A DNA stretch of 64,000 nt from Cristatella mucedo (lineage: Eukaryota > Bryozoa > Phylactolaemata > Cristatellidae), in NCBI GenBank assembly GCA_009760855.2, contig WPIO01000012.1:4608001-4672000 (forward strand), in the 5' to 3' direction. A model generated the notes under the pieces. The model did not search any database. It had not been told where the DNA came from and was given only the letters and a program-made list of their open reading frames with translations. Position numbers and translations under genes: made by a program. This document shows, one piece after another, positions 31,880 through 43,941 of this stretch. The number at the start of each line of letters is the position of its first letter. Position 1 is the stretch's first letter.

Positions 31880-34681
31880 GGAATTTGCAATATAAACTTG
31901 GGCGTAGTCTAAAGCCCCATGCAAGGTATTTGAATGCCTTAGTCGCCAGTGGTAGCGTAGTGTCTAAGTCCTGCTTCTGCTATTCGTTTATTCCGGCTCG
32001 AACCTGCTTATTATGTGCAATAGCAAGCTTACACTCTCTAAAAGTTGTCGCTTCAGTAACTTTTTTCAGAGCTAAACATCAATAAAGTGGCTTCCTTTAC
32101 TAAACTAATCAATGTGTATCGCCAGCTTGGCTCATCGCGACCAGGCTTGCCGTAGCGCTGTTACGAATATTTTTATTATTATATTGTTTGTTTGTAACAG
32201 GATGAGATTATTTCCCTGTCGTGGCTTGGCAGATTAATGTACCACCGCTGTCGGAAATATGTCAGTTGATTAGTTCTGTTCCAGAGTAAGCTATTAGCAA
32301 CGAGTGAGTACAGAGCCAGGTTGTGTTGTCTTTGGTGTGAGGGTTTGCAAAGTGGAGAAGTGACAAACAGCAAAATCAAATGGACTTATTTGCAGGGCGT
32401 ATTTGACTCGGCAACGTGATATGCCTTACTGCGGCAGCCATGTACGATATTGCAATAGCGACGGCTCGATTGCAGCAGTGGCGCCAAAACCAAGATAAAT
32501 GATGAGTAGCTGTGCCCCCCACATAGGCATGGTAGATGAGGAGGCTGTATTTATGCAAGCGACATACAAGGCGAGCCTGCATATGACAGTGTAGTAGCAG
32601 TTGGTTATGAAGCTCCAGAGCATGCGACAATAGGAGAGATTAAAGTGTATAGCTTGCATACTGGCTAAAGCACAAGCAGTACGTGAAATTTGCGGCAAGG
32701 ATAGGTCGATAGGTGCATGGAGCGGCCTCTCGGGCAGATACAATATCGGCTGGCGGAAGAACTACGCTATAGCAATTACCGGCCCGAAATTGCATTTACT
32801 AGCCATGCAGACGACCATGTTGGTCACAAGGAAATAACTCAAAATTTATATTTAATTACATTTTATTTTGCGCATACTTGTGATGAAGTGAGGTTATGCC
32901 AGTATTTGGGATTTTGGATTACTTAGTGCTTCAGGTGCGCACCTGTATCAGCTCATGAAAGTGTCACACGGCTATTGGAGGTCCAAGGACACTTACAGCA
33001 TCGACTGGGTGCAAAGCCAGGCTGCGAAATTGGTGGTTTTTGAAAGTGGACGTGTGCAGCACTAGTGGACAGGTTTAGTGCCCAGATTTAGAGGAACTTG
33101 TTTGTAGGGCGCACTAGCACTAGCAAAGTGGTGTGCCTAACGCTGTCGACGATGTGCGCTACCAAGATCTTCAAGTGTTGCTGATAACTATGCTGACCCT
33201 AGAACTGTCACTGATATTTCTATTTGACTTTATATTATGGAGTGTATGCTTGCATTGCAGTCATGCTATGTCAATATCCTGGTGGTGAGAGATTATTCCG
33301 CACCGCAGGTGTGCGCTGGATTGGCAAAGGTTAGAGGTCATCCATTTGCTACAGGTGCAGTGCCGATTTCGCGGGCTTTCCGCCATATGTATTGCAGGTG
33401 CATGTATATCGTATCGCCACCATAGTCGCTGCGTTGCAATCGTTAATCAGATTCTCTTCAGATTCGTTGATTCAAAAATTTGCTTTTAAGAGACCAGAAA
33501 GTATCATTTAGCAAGGTAAGCCATTGTGTGCATGGATCTCAGTCATCATCATTGCCGGCAGTGCATTCCGCTTTAGCTCTTAAATGTCTCAAATCCGCTC
33601 ATCGATTCTCGTGTGGTTCCTCGTAGAATGTAAAACGTGGAGAGGTTTTACATGATTTCTTATTAAGAGTTGTATATTGTGGAATTTACAATCGTACATA
33701 GGGTTTATGGGTTAACCTTTTCAAGACGCCGAGTTTGTGCCTGTATGATGCAAACTGCTACATCAAGACTCAATAGCTATTGCACAGTACCTGTTTCGTA
33801 TGAGATAAATTCCACCTGTAGAAAAGGAAGGAGCATGTTTTGTGGCATTCACTTTGGGCTGCTCTGTTCACACTGGATTTGATGTGCCGGGCTGTCTGAC
33901 GAAAATTGTGCTGCTCTTGTATCATTTCTTAGGGCAGGCATTAGGTCAATCACTCTTGACTGTAATTTTTGCTGCTGGAACATTGATCAGTTTGCGCCAA
34001 CTCCAGCTGACAACTCTGAGCAGTCCTGATTCAGACGGTCTCGAGCTGCGCCTGAACCATGGACTCAGGTAAGGGCAATTCCACGGTCGGTGCCCCTTGT
34101 ATGAAAGGGTGGTCGCCTTATTTCCTTTGAATCTTCTATGGATCTCGTGCTGTTTGAGTTGGTGCCATTCTTGACAGTAAGCTTTATTGGTGCTGTTTGC
34201 TACACATTCCTACATTTTTATGTGTTACACCTGAATGCATAGACATCCATTTGTCTCAGTCTGTTTCATTTGCAAGTATCGCTAATCTAGTATTCATTCT
34301 GCGCAACGAGTCGTATGCTTTTGAAGACGGCCAAACTATAGCCAGTCATAACTAAGCTGGTTGCCTTATTACTTCCTCAATGCGTATGCATTGCACTCAA
34401 GAAGGAGCAAGCAGCTCAAGTGAGCAATTAGCCGAAGTGTGTGAGGTCACTTGAATGCTTAGTATGATTTTTTGTCACTTAAATAACCCTAAGTTAAATC
34501 ATGTATGCACAGTGCTATACTAAACAGTAGTATACTGCAGTACTATAAGGTATGTATGTACTTCTTTGTTGGAATGGTCTCTGCAGTGTTAGGCAGCTGC
34601 TTGGTGCCCTTAACCACACGGTTGATAAGTACAGCTTTGAAATAACAACGTGGGTCTGCTCAAGTAATTTATTATGAGCTG

Positions 34682-34743
<62 letters not shown>

Positions 34744-35200
34744 TTATTTATTTATACATATACAGTGTGTGAGTCATTCCTGCTTTCGAAATGGCCATAC
34801 AAAAGATGGCTGCAAGGTTTGGTCTGATAAGCTGCACGAATTTTTGACAGCATCAGATGCATTGACCTAGCCTATCTATCTAGGCTCCACGTGTGTAATT
34901 GATGGTATTTTGTTGATCCTTAAGGCTCCATCATTGTCATTGTGGCATGCACAGAGCTTTGTCATTTTACTTGGCACACTTCCATGCCGCCAGTTTTGCT
35001 CTGGTAAAAAACAAAACCGAAAACGATTCCTTTGAACTTCGTGACTCTTAAGTGACATGCTATTCGTAAGCCAAGTACCTTTGGGGCCACCCACTCGAGC
35101 AAACTTGCTTATGCTCCGGTCACATGCTATCTTTGTATATGAACACCATCAATGCCCAACCAACAGGGATCATAGATTTTTTTTAATTTGCCGTGCTTTT
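31880..35200. other. Upstream region of the PARP gene, no certain exon
   Basis: No conserved domain is recognisable. An open stretch ending at a good donor (CTCAG|gtaagg at about 34069) might be a 5' exon, but its phase does not match the next candidate. A (TA)n microsatellite lies at 34683-34739, followed by TTTA repeats. The true first exons and promoter of the PARP gene are probably here or further upstream, but I cannot place them. Confidence 0.4.
34683..34750. repeat. (TA)n microsatellite
   Basis: About 29 TA repeats grading into TTTA units. Confidence 0.95.
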
Positions 35201-35209
35201 GCCTCACAG

Positions 35210-35428
35210 GAAATGCCGCCACTGATCTGGACGAGCAGCAAAGCAGTAATGCAAATAAACACGATTTGCTGGTGTCTAGGCCATCTCGCCAAGCAGAGCC
35301 TGCCCACATCCACCATGGCGCCACTGCTCTGCCTCCTAAGCGGACCTTCGACGAGGCAATCGGCAGCCTTAATAATGCTACTGAAGCAACTGCTTCACTT
35401 CCCAGCACGAGTGGCAGCTTGCAGCAAG
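35210..35428 (+). CDS. Probable 5' exon, PARP14-like (low-complexity linker)
   Basis: A pyrimidine-rich CTCACAG acceptor and a CAAG|gtaagg donor bound 219 bases, an exact multiple of three, with phase 1 at both ends. It would therefore join the next exon in frame. The peptide (NAATDLDEQQSSNANKHDLL, KRTFDEAIGSLNNATEA) is polar and Ser/Ala-rich, like a disordered linker. No domain is visible, so assignment to this gene rests on phase and position only. Confidence 0.4.
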
Positions 35429-35998
35429 GTAAGGCAGAGCAGTAAAGGAAAGTAATAGCGTTGTCAAGGTGGCAGCAGCTCCTATTTAACTGCTTTCATA
35501 GCCAATGTAGCCATGAAGAGGTACCACAGGGGCAGTTTTGTTTTGAGAGCAGACTGTCATGATTTATTCAGTCATGCCGTCGTTTAGGTCGTCCTCATGT
35601 ATCATATTGCACGCTGCAAGTCGCGCATTTCCTGGCAACAACAGAGCAGCAGCTGCTGCTTGGCATAGTAATTTTAGCCGGTTGTTGACTACTTTAATAA
35701 TGACGATAATAATAATAATACATGTCTATTGGTCTGAGAGAACTAGATATATTCCTTGGTTGTTTACATGTGCTGTAAAGGAATTATGTCGATATGGTTT
35801 TAGTGACAACAAGCTCAGCATCAGCATGCATTAGCACACACAGGAAAAATCCCACGACCTCAGCAAATGCAGTGAGGAGCATCTGTGTTTTTAGCTTTAT
35901 GTTAAATGTCGAGTCATGGGATTTATGTGAATTCAATTGGGTGTGAGCTCCAGGACTTTGGATTATGCCGTTTGCTTTTATGTTGAACTATATCAAGT

Positions 35999-36175
35999 TA
36001 ATAATAATATTAATAATTATAGTAATGCACTTGATAAAGCGCCCTCAGAGAACTTAATCTCTCTCTTGGTGCTTTACATTTGATGCAAAGGGAAATGCAA
36101 TTGAATGGTGAGTGAAAGCATGCTTGATAAACAAACAAAATGAATAACATGGTTAGGGGTGACATGTACTTGCTA
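35999..36175 (-). mobile_element. LINE A 3' end in antisense orientation
   Basis: AAT repeats, the terminal hairpin (AAAGCGCCCTCAGAGAAC...CTTTACATTTG) and the beginning of the 3' UTR (GGTTAGGGGTGACAT) are seen in minus orientation. It lies about 100 bases before the large PARP exon. A very short 5'-truncated insertion. Confidence 0.8.
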
Positions 36176-36280
36176 GGTCTAGCATGCTGTGTAAAACGTG
36201 CTGTAGTTTTGTCTTTTGCGCTTAGCCCGAATTTGATCGTTTAATACTGCCTGTGACATTGATGCATTGATACTCAGCAG

Positions 36281-37648
36281 ACGTGGGCCTAATAGCTTTT
36301 ACAGATGACTCTTGCACATTGGTAGCTGCTGCCAGCAAACGGTCAGGACAGCTACAACTGCCGGTCACAGGCGGCTCCGAAGACCCCACAAATGTCAAAG
36401 GCGGTCTGTCGGAAGAGGCTGTGCTGCTGCCGGCTGCTTGTGACCTGGAAGCCACGCCGGCCGACGTGGTCAATGTTGATGGGCCCACCGCTTTGGTGGA
36501 AGTGCCAGCATTGCCACCGGGCAGGCGCTCAGCAGGGGCGATCGATCAGGTGGAATCGTTTGTGCACTGCATTGGCGAGAGTCGGATTCATGGTCGCAGG
36601 ACTCGCCTCAATCGGCTGGTGTTTAGCCTGCTGTCGTCTAGCTCGACCGGGCTCACAATGCGTGCCCACATCGCAAAACTGCTGAGCGAGCATGGGCTCG
36701 ACGGCAAGGCCACCTGGACCGTTCATGAAGCGCCCGTGTGCACTCTGACGACACTTGGCCTCGACTCAATGTCAGCTGAGCTGGCACTAGCAGTGATTCG
36801 CAATGAGTTTGTGCAGGGTGCTCTCGCTTTGCCTCACAACTGGGAGCGGCAGGCCGGCAGCCTGGATGCCCTGTGGGCCTGCATTGGCCAAGTGCAGCGC
36901 CGGCACGCGGCTGCCTTCTTGCTTGGCGACCGGGCAGAGGCTGCACGAGGCAAGCAGCAGCTGCTGTTCGCCTGCCAGCAGTCGTCGGCTGCCACCATCG
37001 AGCGTGAGCTGCAGCATTTCTTTCTGCGGCTGCCCTCCGAGCTCGTGCTGGACGTGCACCCGCTGCAAGCGCACTGGTTGGAGCAGTGTGGTGGCACTAC
37101 TGTACTCTGGTTGCTAGAGCAGCAGTCGGTGGCAGAGGGTCGTTGTGTGCGATTTCCTCTGCTCGAGCCAAGCAGCGGCTCAGGCTGCTGCATCAGTGGT
37201 GGTGGCAAGGGTGCAAAGGGGGGCGGTGTGATGTTTATCGAGGGCACCGATGAGGATGTTTCGAAGGCAAAGGCGAGACTGGTCGAGCTTCTGCATCTAG
37301 ATAGCCTAGTGATGCATGAGTGTGACTTGCTCATTCCCGGCGCTCTGGCCTACTTCACCAGTGCCAGCGGTGCATATGCCTTAAGCAGGATTGAGCAGGA
37401 CACAGAGACAGTAATTTTTTATGATCAACAATCTGGTAGCGGGCAGGCTGCTGCCGGTAGTGGCTATGCCGGCAGGGGGCCGAACTATGGCTGTGCTGAT
37501 GACGATCGCTGGTGCTGCTTGTGGAATGGCACGTGGATTGTCGTATGTCATGAGGACGTCACCAAGCTGGCTTGCCATGCTCTTGTGGTCCCTGCCGGGT
37601 CCCACCTACAGCCCGAGGGCACTGCTGCCGAGAGTGTTGCAAGAGCCG
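36281..37648 (+). CDS. PARP14-like exon: KH-like repeats and start of macro domain 1
   Basis: This is the largest exon, about 455 codons, opening behind a CAG acceptor (36278-36280) with phase 1. The N-terminal part is Ala/Leu-rich with no clear motif. Around residue 325 the segment VMFIEGTDEDVSKAKARLVE has the strand-loop-helix pattern of the KH-like modules that separate domains in PARP14. The last 50 residues begin a macro fold (GTWIVVCHEDVTKLACHALV, then PAGSHLQPEGTAAESVARA), equivalent to the GDIT..DAIVNAAN and glycine-rich loop segments. The canonical NAAN and GGG residues are replaced, so ADP-ribose binding is uncertain. The exon ends GCC G|gtaagc. The exact acceptor could shift by three bases. 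Confidence 0.8.
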
Positions 37649-37981
37649 GTAAGCCAGCTGGCATGTGCCTGCTTTAGGCATTGCTTGCTGCTCTGCCCAA
37701 AGAGCTTCTAGTTCACTGTGCAGATACCGGCATGTCAACTGGCTTGCATGGCCGCTGTGCCTGAACCTCAGTGTGCAGATGCATGCAAGTGAGCTTGGTG
37801 CTCTACTCGTTCCAAAGCCATAGCAACTCTGCTGCTGCTGCTGAATGCATGTCATTGTTGCTAGAGGGGCTGCGTTTTCTGTCTCACCCATTTTGTATGT
37901 TGATGCCTTGTTCTCTTTCTGCCACACGATCTGGAGGTGGTCCCTAATGCAATCTGCCGTACGATTTTGATACTGCTACAG

Positions 37982-38671
37982 GAGGACCCAGCATCGAAGC
38001 TGAGCGGTCCAGGAGCATGTTGCCGAAAGGTGCATCGCCTGGAACGACGGCAGTCACGGGTGCTGGCAGGCTGCCCTGCAAGGCACTCATCCATGCCGTT
38101 GGTCCACTGAAGCCGTGCAGCAGTGCTGAGGCAGTCGAGCAGCAGCTGCAGCAGACGGTGGACAAGGCTTTGAGACTCGTTGCCAAGCAAGGCCACTCGA
38201 GCGTAGCGCTTTTGGGCTTCTATGGTGGCAGCAATGCCTGCTCGGTCCACCAAAGTGCCCAGCTTCTCGTGTCGTCCGTGAAGCAAGCACTGGCCGTTAG
38301 GATGGCCGAGGGTCAGCTGAGCAGAGTGCTGCTCGTCGACTCTGATCCGGCCGTCATTGGGCTTCTTCGCACAGCCATGACAGAGGTGTTTGCCTCTGAG
38401 CCGAGGTCCACTCTTGCTGCTTTGCCGGTGAAGTTAAAGCGAGCTGTTCTCCAGATATCATCTTTATCCATTTCACCAGTATCAGGGGCTCCCGAAGCAT
38501 CACGAGTTGCTGTCGAAGCAGCAGGTGCTCCTACTGTATCAGCGGGGACTCTTACTGCAACAGCAGCTGCTCCTACTGCAGCAACAGCAGCTGCTCGTGG
38601 GGCAGGTCAACCATTGGTGATACCTTTAAGAGCTCCACCGGCTGTCTCTGGATCTTCACAAGCTGTTGCAG
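37982..38671 (+). CDS. PARP14-like exon: rest of macro domain 1 and Ala-rich linker
   Basis: It opens after CTGCTACAG and continues the macro fold in frame: GGPSIEAE, then TAVTGAGRLPCKALIHAVGP (a strong match to the macro consensus TGAGNLPCKYVIHAVGP). Next come a helix with LQQTVDKALRLV, the strand SSVALLGFYGG, and VLLVDSDPAVIGLLRTAM near the domain end. After about residue 140 the chain becomes an Ala/Thr/Pro-rich linker with repeated APT and ATAAA units, probably disordered. The donor GCAG|gtagag is phase 1. Macro domains read or remove ADP-ribose, and the altered loop in the previous exon suggests binding is weak or lost. Confidence 0.85.
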
Positions 38672-39333
38672 GTAGAGTGGCATTCCTTTCAGTGTTACAC
38701 ATGTCGTAGTGCGGTGTTCCGGTCTGGAAAGTGGACCTGCTTAGCTACACTATACATGCTCAGCAGTAATGCAGAGGGCATTTTTGTTTGTTTTGAGTTC
38801 CAACATGAAGGTTAGCGTTAGCTCTGCCAGCAAAGGTGTAATTATCGTGCTGATACATAGAGTGTCTAAGTGACTTATGAATATGGAAAGCCGAGGAAGT
38901 GATCGGCTACTGTTTGCTATGTATCTGTTGGTGGTGAGAGAGCAAAGGAGAGTTGCGAATGTTGGGAGCAAGTGAGAGACAGAGTTAGAGATTCAGAGAT
39001 CAAGACAGACAGACACATGTAGCTAGTGAAACTGGGATATCACGTAGACTCAAAATAGCCTGCGCGAGAGGCCGGACGATCGTTTGGCATGCAGTCAAAT
39101 ATATTTGTATTGCCTTTCCATAATTTAGGCTCTTCATCGAGTCACAGCGATGGCAGTCGGAAATCGAACGTGACATTCTCTGTCCACGTACGTTGTATTA
39201 ACTTGCAGGATCAGGAGGTAATCAGCCGAATCCGACATTTCTTTTCTCCTGCTGGTTAATTTAGCATTATGAGCTGTATATTGAACATGAAGACAAGTAT
39301 ACATGTTTACCTTCGTTTACCTGCTGCAGGCAG

Positions 39334-39557
39334 ACGTGTACGTCTTGGCTACAAACTGCAGCTTTGATTTCACCTGTGACTTCTACACGTACTGCCTTCA
39401 GACGACGATTGACGTTCCCCTGCAGCGTCCATCGGGCATCAATTACTTGGCTGTAGGACAGACAATTGCTGTCGGGGTCCCTGCACAGTACAATTTACGG
39501 TGTGCAAACATCGTCCTTGCTTCGTGCCCCTGGCATTCTTCAATGGATGCCGATCAG
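39334..39557 (+). CDS. PARP14-like exon: first part of macro domain 2
   Basis: The acceptor is the second of two adjacent CAGs (CTGCAGGCAG|AC). Using the first gives an early stop. The exon carries a Cys-rich start (LATNCSFDFTCDFYTYCLQ), followed by GINYLAVGQTIAVGVPAQYN and RCANIVLASCPW. The latter matches the macro segment usually written G..V.T..YNLPC..VIH..GP.W. The GDIT and NAAN part expected before it is missing from this and the preceding exon, so the domain is N-terminally divergent or lost. It ends in phase 0 at GATCAG|gtaagt. Confidence 0.7.
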
Positions 39558-39829
39558 GTAAGTTTTAGATCACTGTTTAACAGGACACGTCTCTTCTATA
39601 GCCAGTCTTCTCGGCACTCGTTCCCACACCCCTATCCTCCTCGTACAGTTGAGCCCACCGGCTGGTGCCTGCCTAGGTAGAGGTATGTGTGCATGTTGAT
39701 TGCACACTAGTTTGGTTTGGCCTCCAGATAAGATGCTCACAGTTAACGACCAAGGGCATAGCTTCAAACCCTGAAGCATACGTTAAGTGCCTAGATTTAT
39801 ATTAAGTTATTAAGGCGATACACACACAA

Positions 39830-39940
39830 TTCATTTATGTAGCGCTCGAAGAGAATTGATTCTCTATCCAGGCACTTCACAAATGCCATAGCGCTCAACC
39901 CCAAAGCCTTGTTTGTCAAAGGCCACAACTTTAACTTGAT
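39830..39940 (-). repeat. SINE2 fragment with LINE-like tail
   Basis: On the minus strand: GCATTTGTGAAGTGCCTGGA, then TAGAGAATCAATTCTCTTCG and AGCGCTACATAAATG. This is the SINE2 body and LINE A-like tail. The tRNA-like head is largely missing. Confidence 0.55.
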
Positions 39941-40087
39941 CATCGAAGGCAAACACCTACACGACTGGACAAAACCAGTTCCTGGCTACTAAGACATAGA
40001 CCAATACAGCTGAAGTGGAAACCAATTATCTCTAGAAGGTCTCGGCTCTTGTACATGAAACAATAGGGGCCTTGATAGCCTTGGAGG

Positions 40088-40190
40088 TTGGTGCTTGCTC
40101 TTAACGACTGAGTTCGTGGGTTCAAATTTGGCAGTGGGCGATCTTGTAAGGCTCTTCTACTGCTATGCAGGTGAGGCTTCAAATCAGGTA
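40088..40190 (+). repeat. SINE1 fragment, plus orientation
   Basis: A tRNA-like GTTCGTGGGTTCAAATTTGG (B box), then GGCAGTGGGCGATC and TCTTCTACTGCTATGCAGGT in an intron of the PARP gene. Confidence 0.6.
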
Positions 40191-41671
40191 ACAGTAGTAA
40201 TATTATCATTGTTTGTCGTGGAATTCCATACTGCTTTAATTTTCAAAAACGCAGCCTGGATTAATGAAGCATACCACCGACACTCCTTCTCCAAAGTCCT
40301 GTACCTCCCAGTATGACGCTGCTCACTTTGTCAAGGCCAATGGCTTTTAACTTAGAATCCTGGAGAATGCATTAATAATGTTTCAGCACTATATATTAAA
40401 TCTATAGTCAACTTCTTGAACATGTAGCAATATTTTTGAAAGAATAATAATATAATACAAGTTAGGCCCTTAGCTGCAACATATCAATCTCTCTTAAATG
40501 TCTCAGCATTGAGTCATCTACCTCTTACAAGTCTATGGTAATATGACCCAAATAGTACTGCAGCTGGCTGAACAGAGCATCCGGAGTTGTAGCAGGCTAA
40601 GAATCAGACTTCAGCCAGCTTTTGAACCTATTCCAAAGAACCCCCTTTATCGGATTTGGATCTCCCATCGTACTAAGCCAATTTATTACTCTGATAGCTG
40701 CTTCAGCAAGAAATCTTTTTAAAAACTATCACTGTGAGCTTAGGGTCATAATCCTGCTGCCAAACGTTATAATTTCCCCGATATACTCTGGTACTTGGAA
40801 TTCCTTGCATTTTGAAGGTGATCGGTGTCTAAAAGCTAGTCCTTAACTCTATTTATATGGTGCAGAATTCCACCACCAGAGGAGCATAAGCAATGCCAAA
40901 CTGTACCACTTGTGTAACCAAATTTCACTGTTGACTGGATACAGTACTCTAGTTCATCTCGTCTTCTTGCTAGTCTGCAAATGTTTATTCTTTGCTGTCG
41001 AATGGATTTTCGACTCGTTGTTCTATAAAACTCGACTCTTGACTTGTAGTAAGCATGGTCATGAGGCCAATCTGAATCCATCTCTTAAGCAAAGGCTTGC
41101 ATTTGGTGAGCCTTGTCGATATGCCTTGCCCAGCGAGCCTCCAGTGTACTCTCTGTATGCTCATGACGGTGCTCACCTGCGACCAAGGAAACTCCCGCAG
41201 TTATTCCCGTGAGCCAGAACGTTCACGTGAATGTAATTTTGATGATTATCTAATTTGACCGACTTACCGTGGTGAGTTTTAACAAGCTTTTCAATAATGT
41301 AGCTCACCATTTTACGGCTGATTTAAAGAGTCGGTGCTAGTTCTTGGTTGGTTGGACCTATTTCATGGCAGGCCTGAATTTTTCCTTTTATGACACTGTC
41401 TGGCAGCAGCATCTTAAGCATGTTTAAGCTTGTGCCAAAAACGAGCGGGAAGAGATCGTCCAGCAGTCGGTGGGCAGGGAATTCCCCACTTGACCACGGC
41501 GATTGGCCAGACATAAGAGAGCTCTTATAAAAGGCTAAAAACGCAGATTCCTAAAAATGCCAATTTTTTGGTCTTTACAATTCTATATGTTAAATACCTA
41601 AACACCATGGCAACATCATAGCTTGTTAATTTTAATACACACAATGCATTAACTGCTGGTGTTCCGCTTAG

Positions 41672-41836
41672 ATGACGTCAGTCGTGGTTTTCTGGATCCG
41701 GCAGTTGCACGTGGACCTCCGGCTCTATTTGGCCATTTGTACATCACTTGTGGTGGAGCAAGACTTTTTACGATTAGTTTATCTACCGAAATTACTCATT
41801 GTATTGTGACAGCTGGCTATATTAACGAAGTTCAAG
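41672..41836 (+). CDS. Candidate alternative exon in a PARP intron
   Basis: A CCGCTTAG acceptor and a CAAG|gtgagt donor bound 165 bases that stay open (DVSRGFLDPAVARGPPALFG, LYITCGGARLFTISL). The exon is symmetric, phase 1 at both ends. It does not fit between the flanking phase-0 exons, so if real it belongs to an alternative transcript or another gene. I recognise no domain. Confidence 0.25.
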
Positions 41837-42974
41837 GTGAGTCAAGAACGTAATTAGCACTTAGGCCTTGCTCTTTGTATCTGAATCTGTTGCTGTGCTG
41901 TGGAATGGCAGCATGCCCGATGCCTCAGGCAGGCCTACTGGAAATGTTCCTTAGCTACTGTGGCAAGCTCTTCTCACCTAGCTAAATACATGGTGCTCAA
42001 ATCGCAAATATGGATAATTCGTAACTCGGTGGTTATAGCAAAATCTGCCGAATTGTTGACCAAGTGCTTGTGCAGCATATTGGCTGGTCTGGATTGAGGG
42101 AATCTGCTCAAGTTTAGTCCATTCGTTACCATCCTTAAATTTGTTCATCTTTGTATTAGCGTCTAGCACGATTGGAAATGCAAACTCGCATAGGTGGGAA
42201 ACAGCTACCCTCTAGGCGATTTGAGTCATTTTCTATACACATGTCTACCATGTGGCTTCTAGTCATGAAGATGCAACTATTGTCAGAGCTAGGATGCTCA
42301 ACTCGTGCAAACTCGAGTTTATAATATAACTTGTTTGTAGCACCGTAGGAGAGCTACATATCTTTCTAGGTACTTGACATGTGCTGGGCAGGAAGCATGT
42401 CAATGTGTTTCCTAAAACATGCAGAGTATCAGCATGCATAAAGAATTCACAAGAACGAAGCTGTAGGGAACCTGTGGTTCGTTAGCTTCTTTTCAAAAGA
42501 CATTAAGTCGAGTTGCTTATTTTGGTACATCCCTTTAGTGAGCCCCTGGCTTTCAGGGCATACACGGTCTTAAAGCATTTGATGTTGGTTAAGAGCTGCT
42601 AAGAAACCATAGTCAATGAAGTGCATTTATTAAGAATGCAATTCATGAACACGCACGGAAATCACTGTGTCAATAGTAGGTTTGGTTTTTTGTGCAACCC
42701 AACTTCAGCTTGACAGAATTGTAGTAGAGCTTATCGGCATGCATCGGCCATCAGAAGTAGTCATGTGTGCCCCCTCACAATAATTCTAATTATCGTGAAT
42801 AGAGCAAGTAGGTCAATTGGAAAAATATCATTTGCTATGGACTTTTTGAAAGGTTTCATTACTTTAAAGCCTTCCAGAGTTTACAAACGGTCTTGTTTTT
42901 GAGCCCAAAACTTTACTCTTGTAAGGAAACCTCTGTATATGCAGTTCAAGTCAATTAGAGTATAGAAAAATATG

Positions 42975-43110
42975 TAATTCGCTTATATAGTACCCTAAGA
43001 GAGCTTCATCTCTATTCAGGTGCTTCACATATGCCACAGATCTTGAGACCGCGACCTCGGCCAGACCTTGGTCAGAGCCAGCACCTTAACCACTAACACA
43101 CAGGCCAAAC
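42975..43110 (-). repeat. SINE2 copy, minus orientation
   Basis: On the minus strand: an A-box-like TGTTAGTGGTTAAGGTGCTG, a B-box region GAGGTCGCGGTCTCAAGATC, then CATATGTGAAGCACCTGAAT and the LINE A-like tail ending GGGTACTATATAAGCG. It matches 52725-52872. Confidence 0.7.
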
Positions 43111-43383
43111 GAGCCTATGGCTTGAACGTCAAGGCAATGCTAGTAAATGCTGCTTGGTTGTGCTGGCTAGTGTAAAGTTGCATTGCACGAAGAAGATTGT
43201 GGTGTGTGCTTTGCATCATGGTGGAGAGCAGTAAGGGTGGCTCTATGTGGCAGGTGACTGTAGCCACGCTGTCCAGTGTTCGGTTGCTATCATCACTTAA
43301 TCCACCGTTGTGAATGGAGAAACCAACTCTGGGACCATATTCTCACACATGCTCTTAATTTGCAATTGACTACATGCTTGCAG

Positions 43384-43599
43384 CTGCTCAGGAGACTTGC
43401 CCTCGATTGCTTGGTGAAGGCCGATAATCTGGGTGCGGTCACCGTGGCCATGCCACCACTCGGATCCGGCTATGGTAACTTCCCAGTTGACCTGGCTGCC
43501 ACCATGTTGTTTCAAGGCATAGCCGACTTCTGTAACGATAGACCACAGGCAATCATCAGGCGAGTCATAATCACTGTGCCCACGGCAGCATTCAGAAAG
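43384..43599 (+). CDS. PARP14-like exon: core of macro domain 2
   Basis: It follows the acceptor TGCTTGCAG in phase 0 and encodes 72 residues with the classical second half of a macro domain: LLRRLALDCLVKADNLGAVT, then VAMPPLGSGYGNFPVDLAAT (family pattern SIA.P.iGTG..G.P...A), a helix MLFQGIADFC, and the strand IIRRVIITV. The GSGYGNFP loop is intact, so it could still contact the distal ribose and phosphate. It ends AGAAAG|gtgaga, phase 0. Confidence 0.85.
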
Positions 43600-43745
43600 G
43601 TGAGAGGCTGTGGCTGTTACGAACAATCAAAAAAAGAACATGGATGAGGGACCCCCGGGTACTGGCAGATAAGCTTGCCTTACCCAGCATCCTCTCACCC
43701 ATGGACAGCCTTGAGCTTCAGGCTTCTTTTTGCATTTGCGCTCAG

Positions 43746-43941
43746 GTTTACGAGACCTCGGGCAACTTCCTGCTGTCATCTTGGCTAAGCTTTGGCCGTG
43801 GGCTGGAGGAGAGCACGTGGAGATTGGATACCACCAATGCTCTATTGTTGGATGCCGGTTCGATGATAGCAGCCACCCAGCCTACGCCTGCCGATGCTGC
43901 CACTGACCACTTGCCATCGTCGTCGAAAGTGGTCGTCTCAG
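43746..43941 (+). CDS. PARP14-like exon: end of macro 2 and linker
   Basis: The acceptor CGCTCAG and phase 0 continue the preceding exon (AAFRK|VYETSGNFLL). The first 20 residues probably complete the last macro helix. The rest (LDTTNALLLDAGSMIA, then a Thr/Pro/Ser-rich tail) is linker. It ends GTCTCAG|gtaaga in phase 1, which matches the next exon. Confidence 0.7.

Larger units (their letters stand above)
40200..43383. other. PARP intron, otherwise featureless
   Basis: Apart from the candidate exon at 41672 and the SINE2 copy at 42975, I see no coding or repeat signal in this long intron (39558-43383). Confidence 0.45.

Noticed and set aside
36222-37334. Long minus-strand frames opposite the PARP exons.
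   Set aside because: Shadow frames of GC-rich codons. The plus-strand frame has domain motifs and phase-matched splicing.
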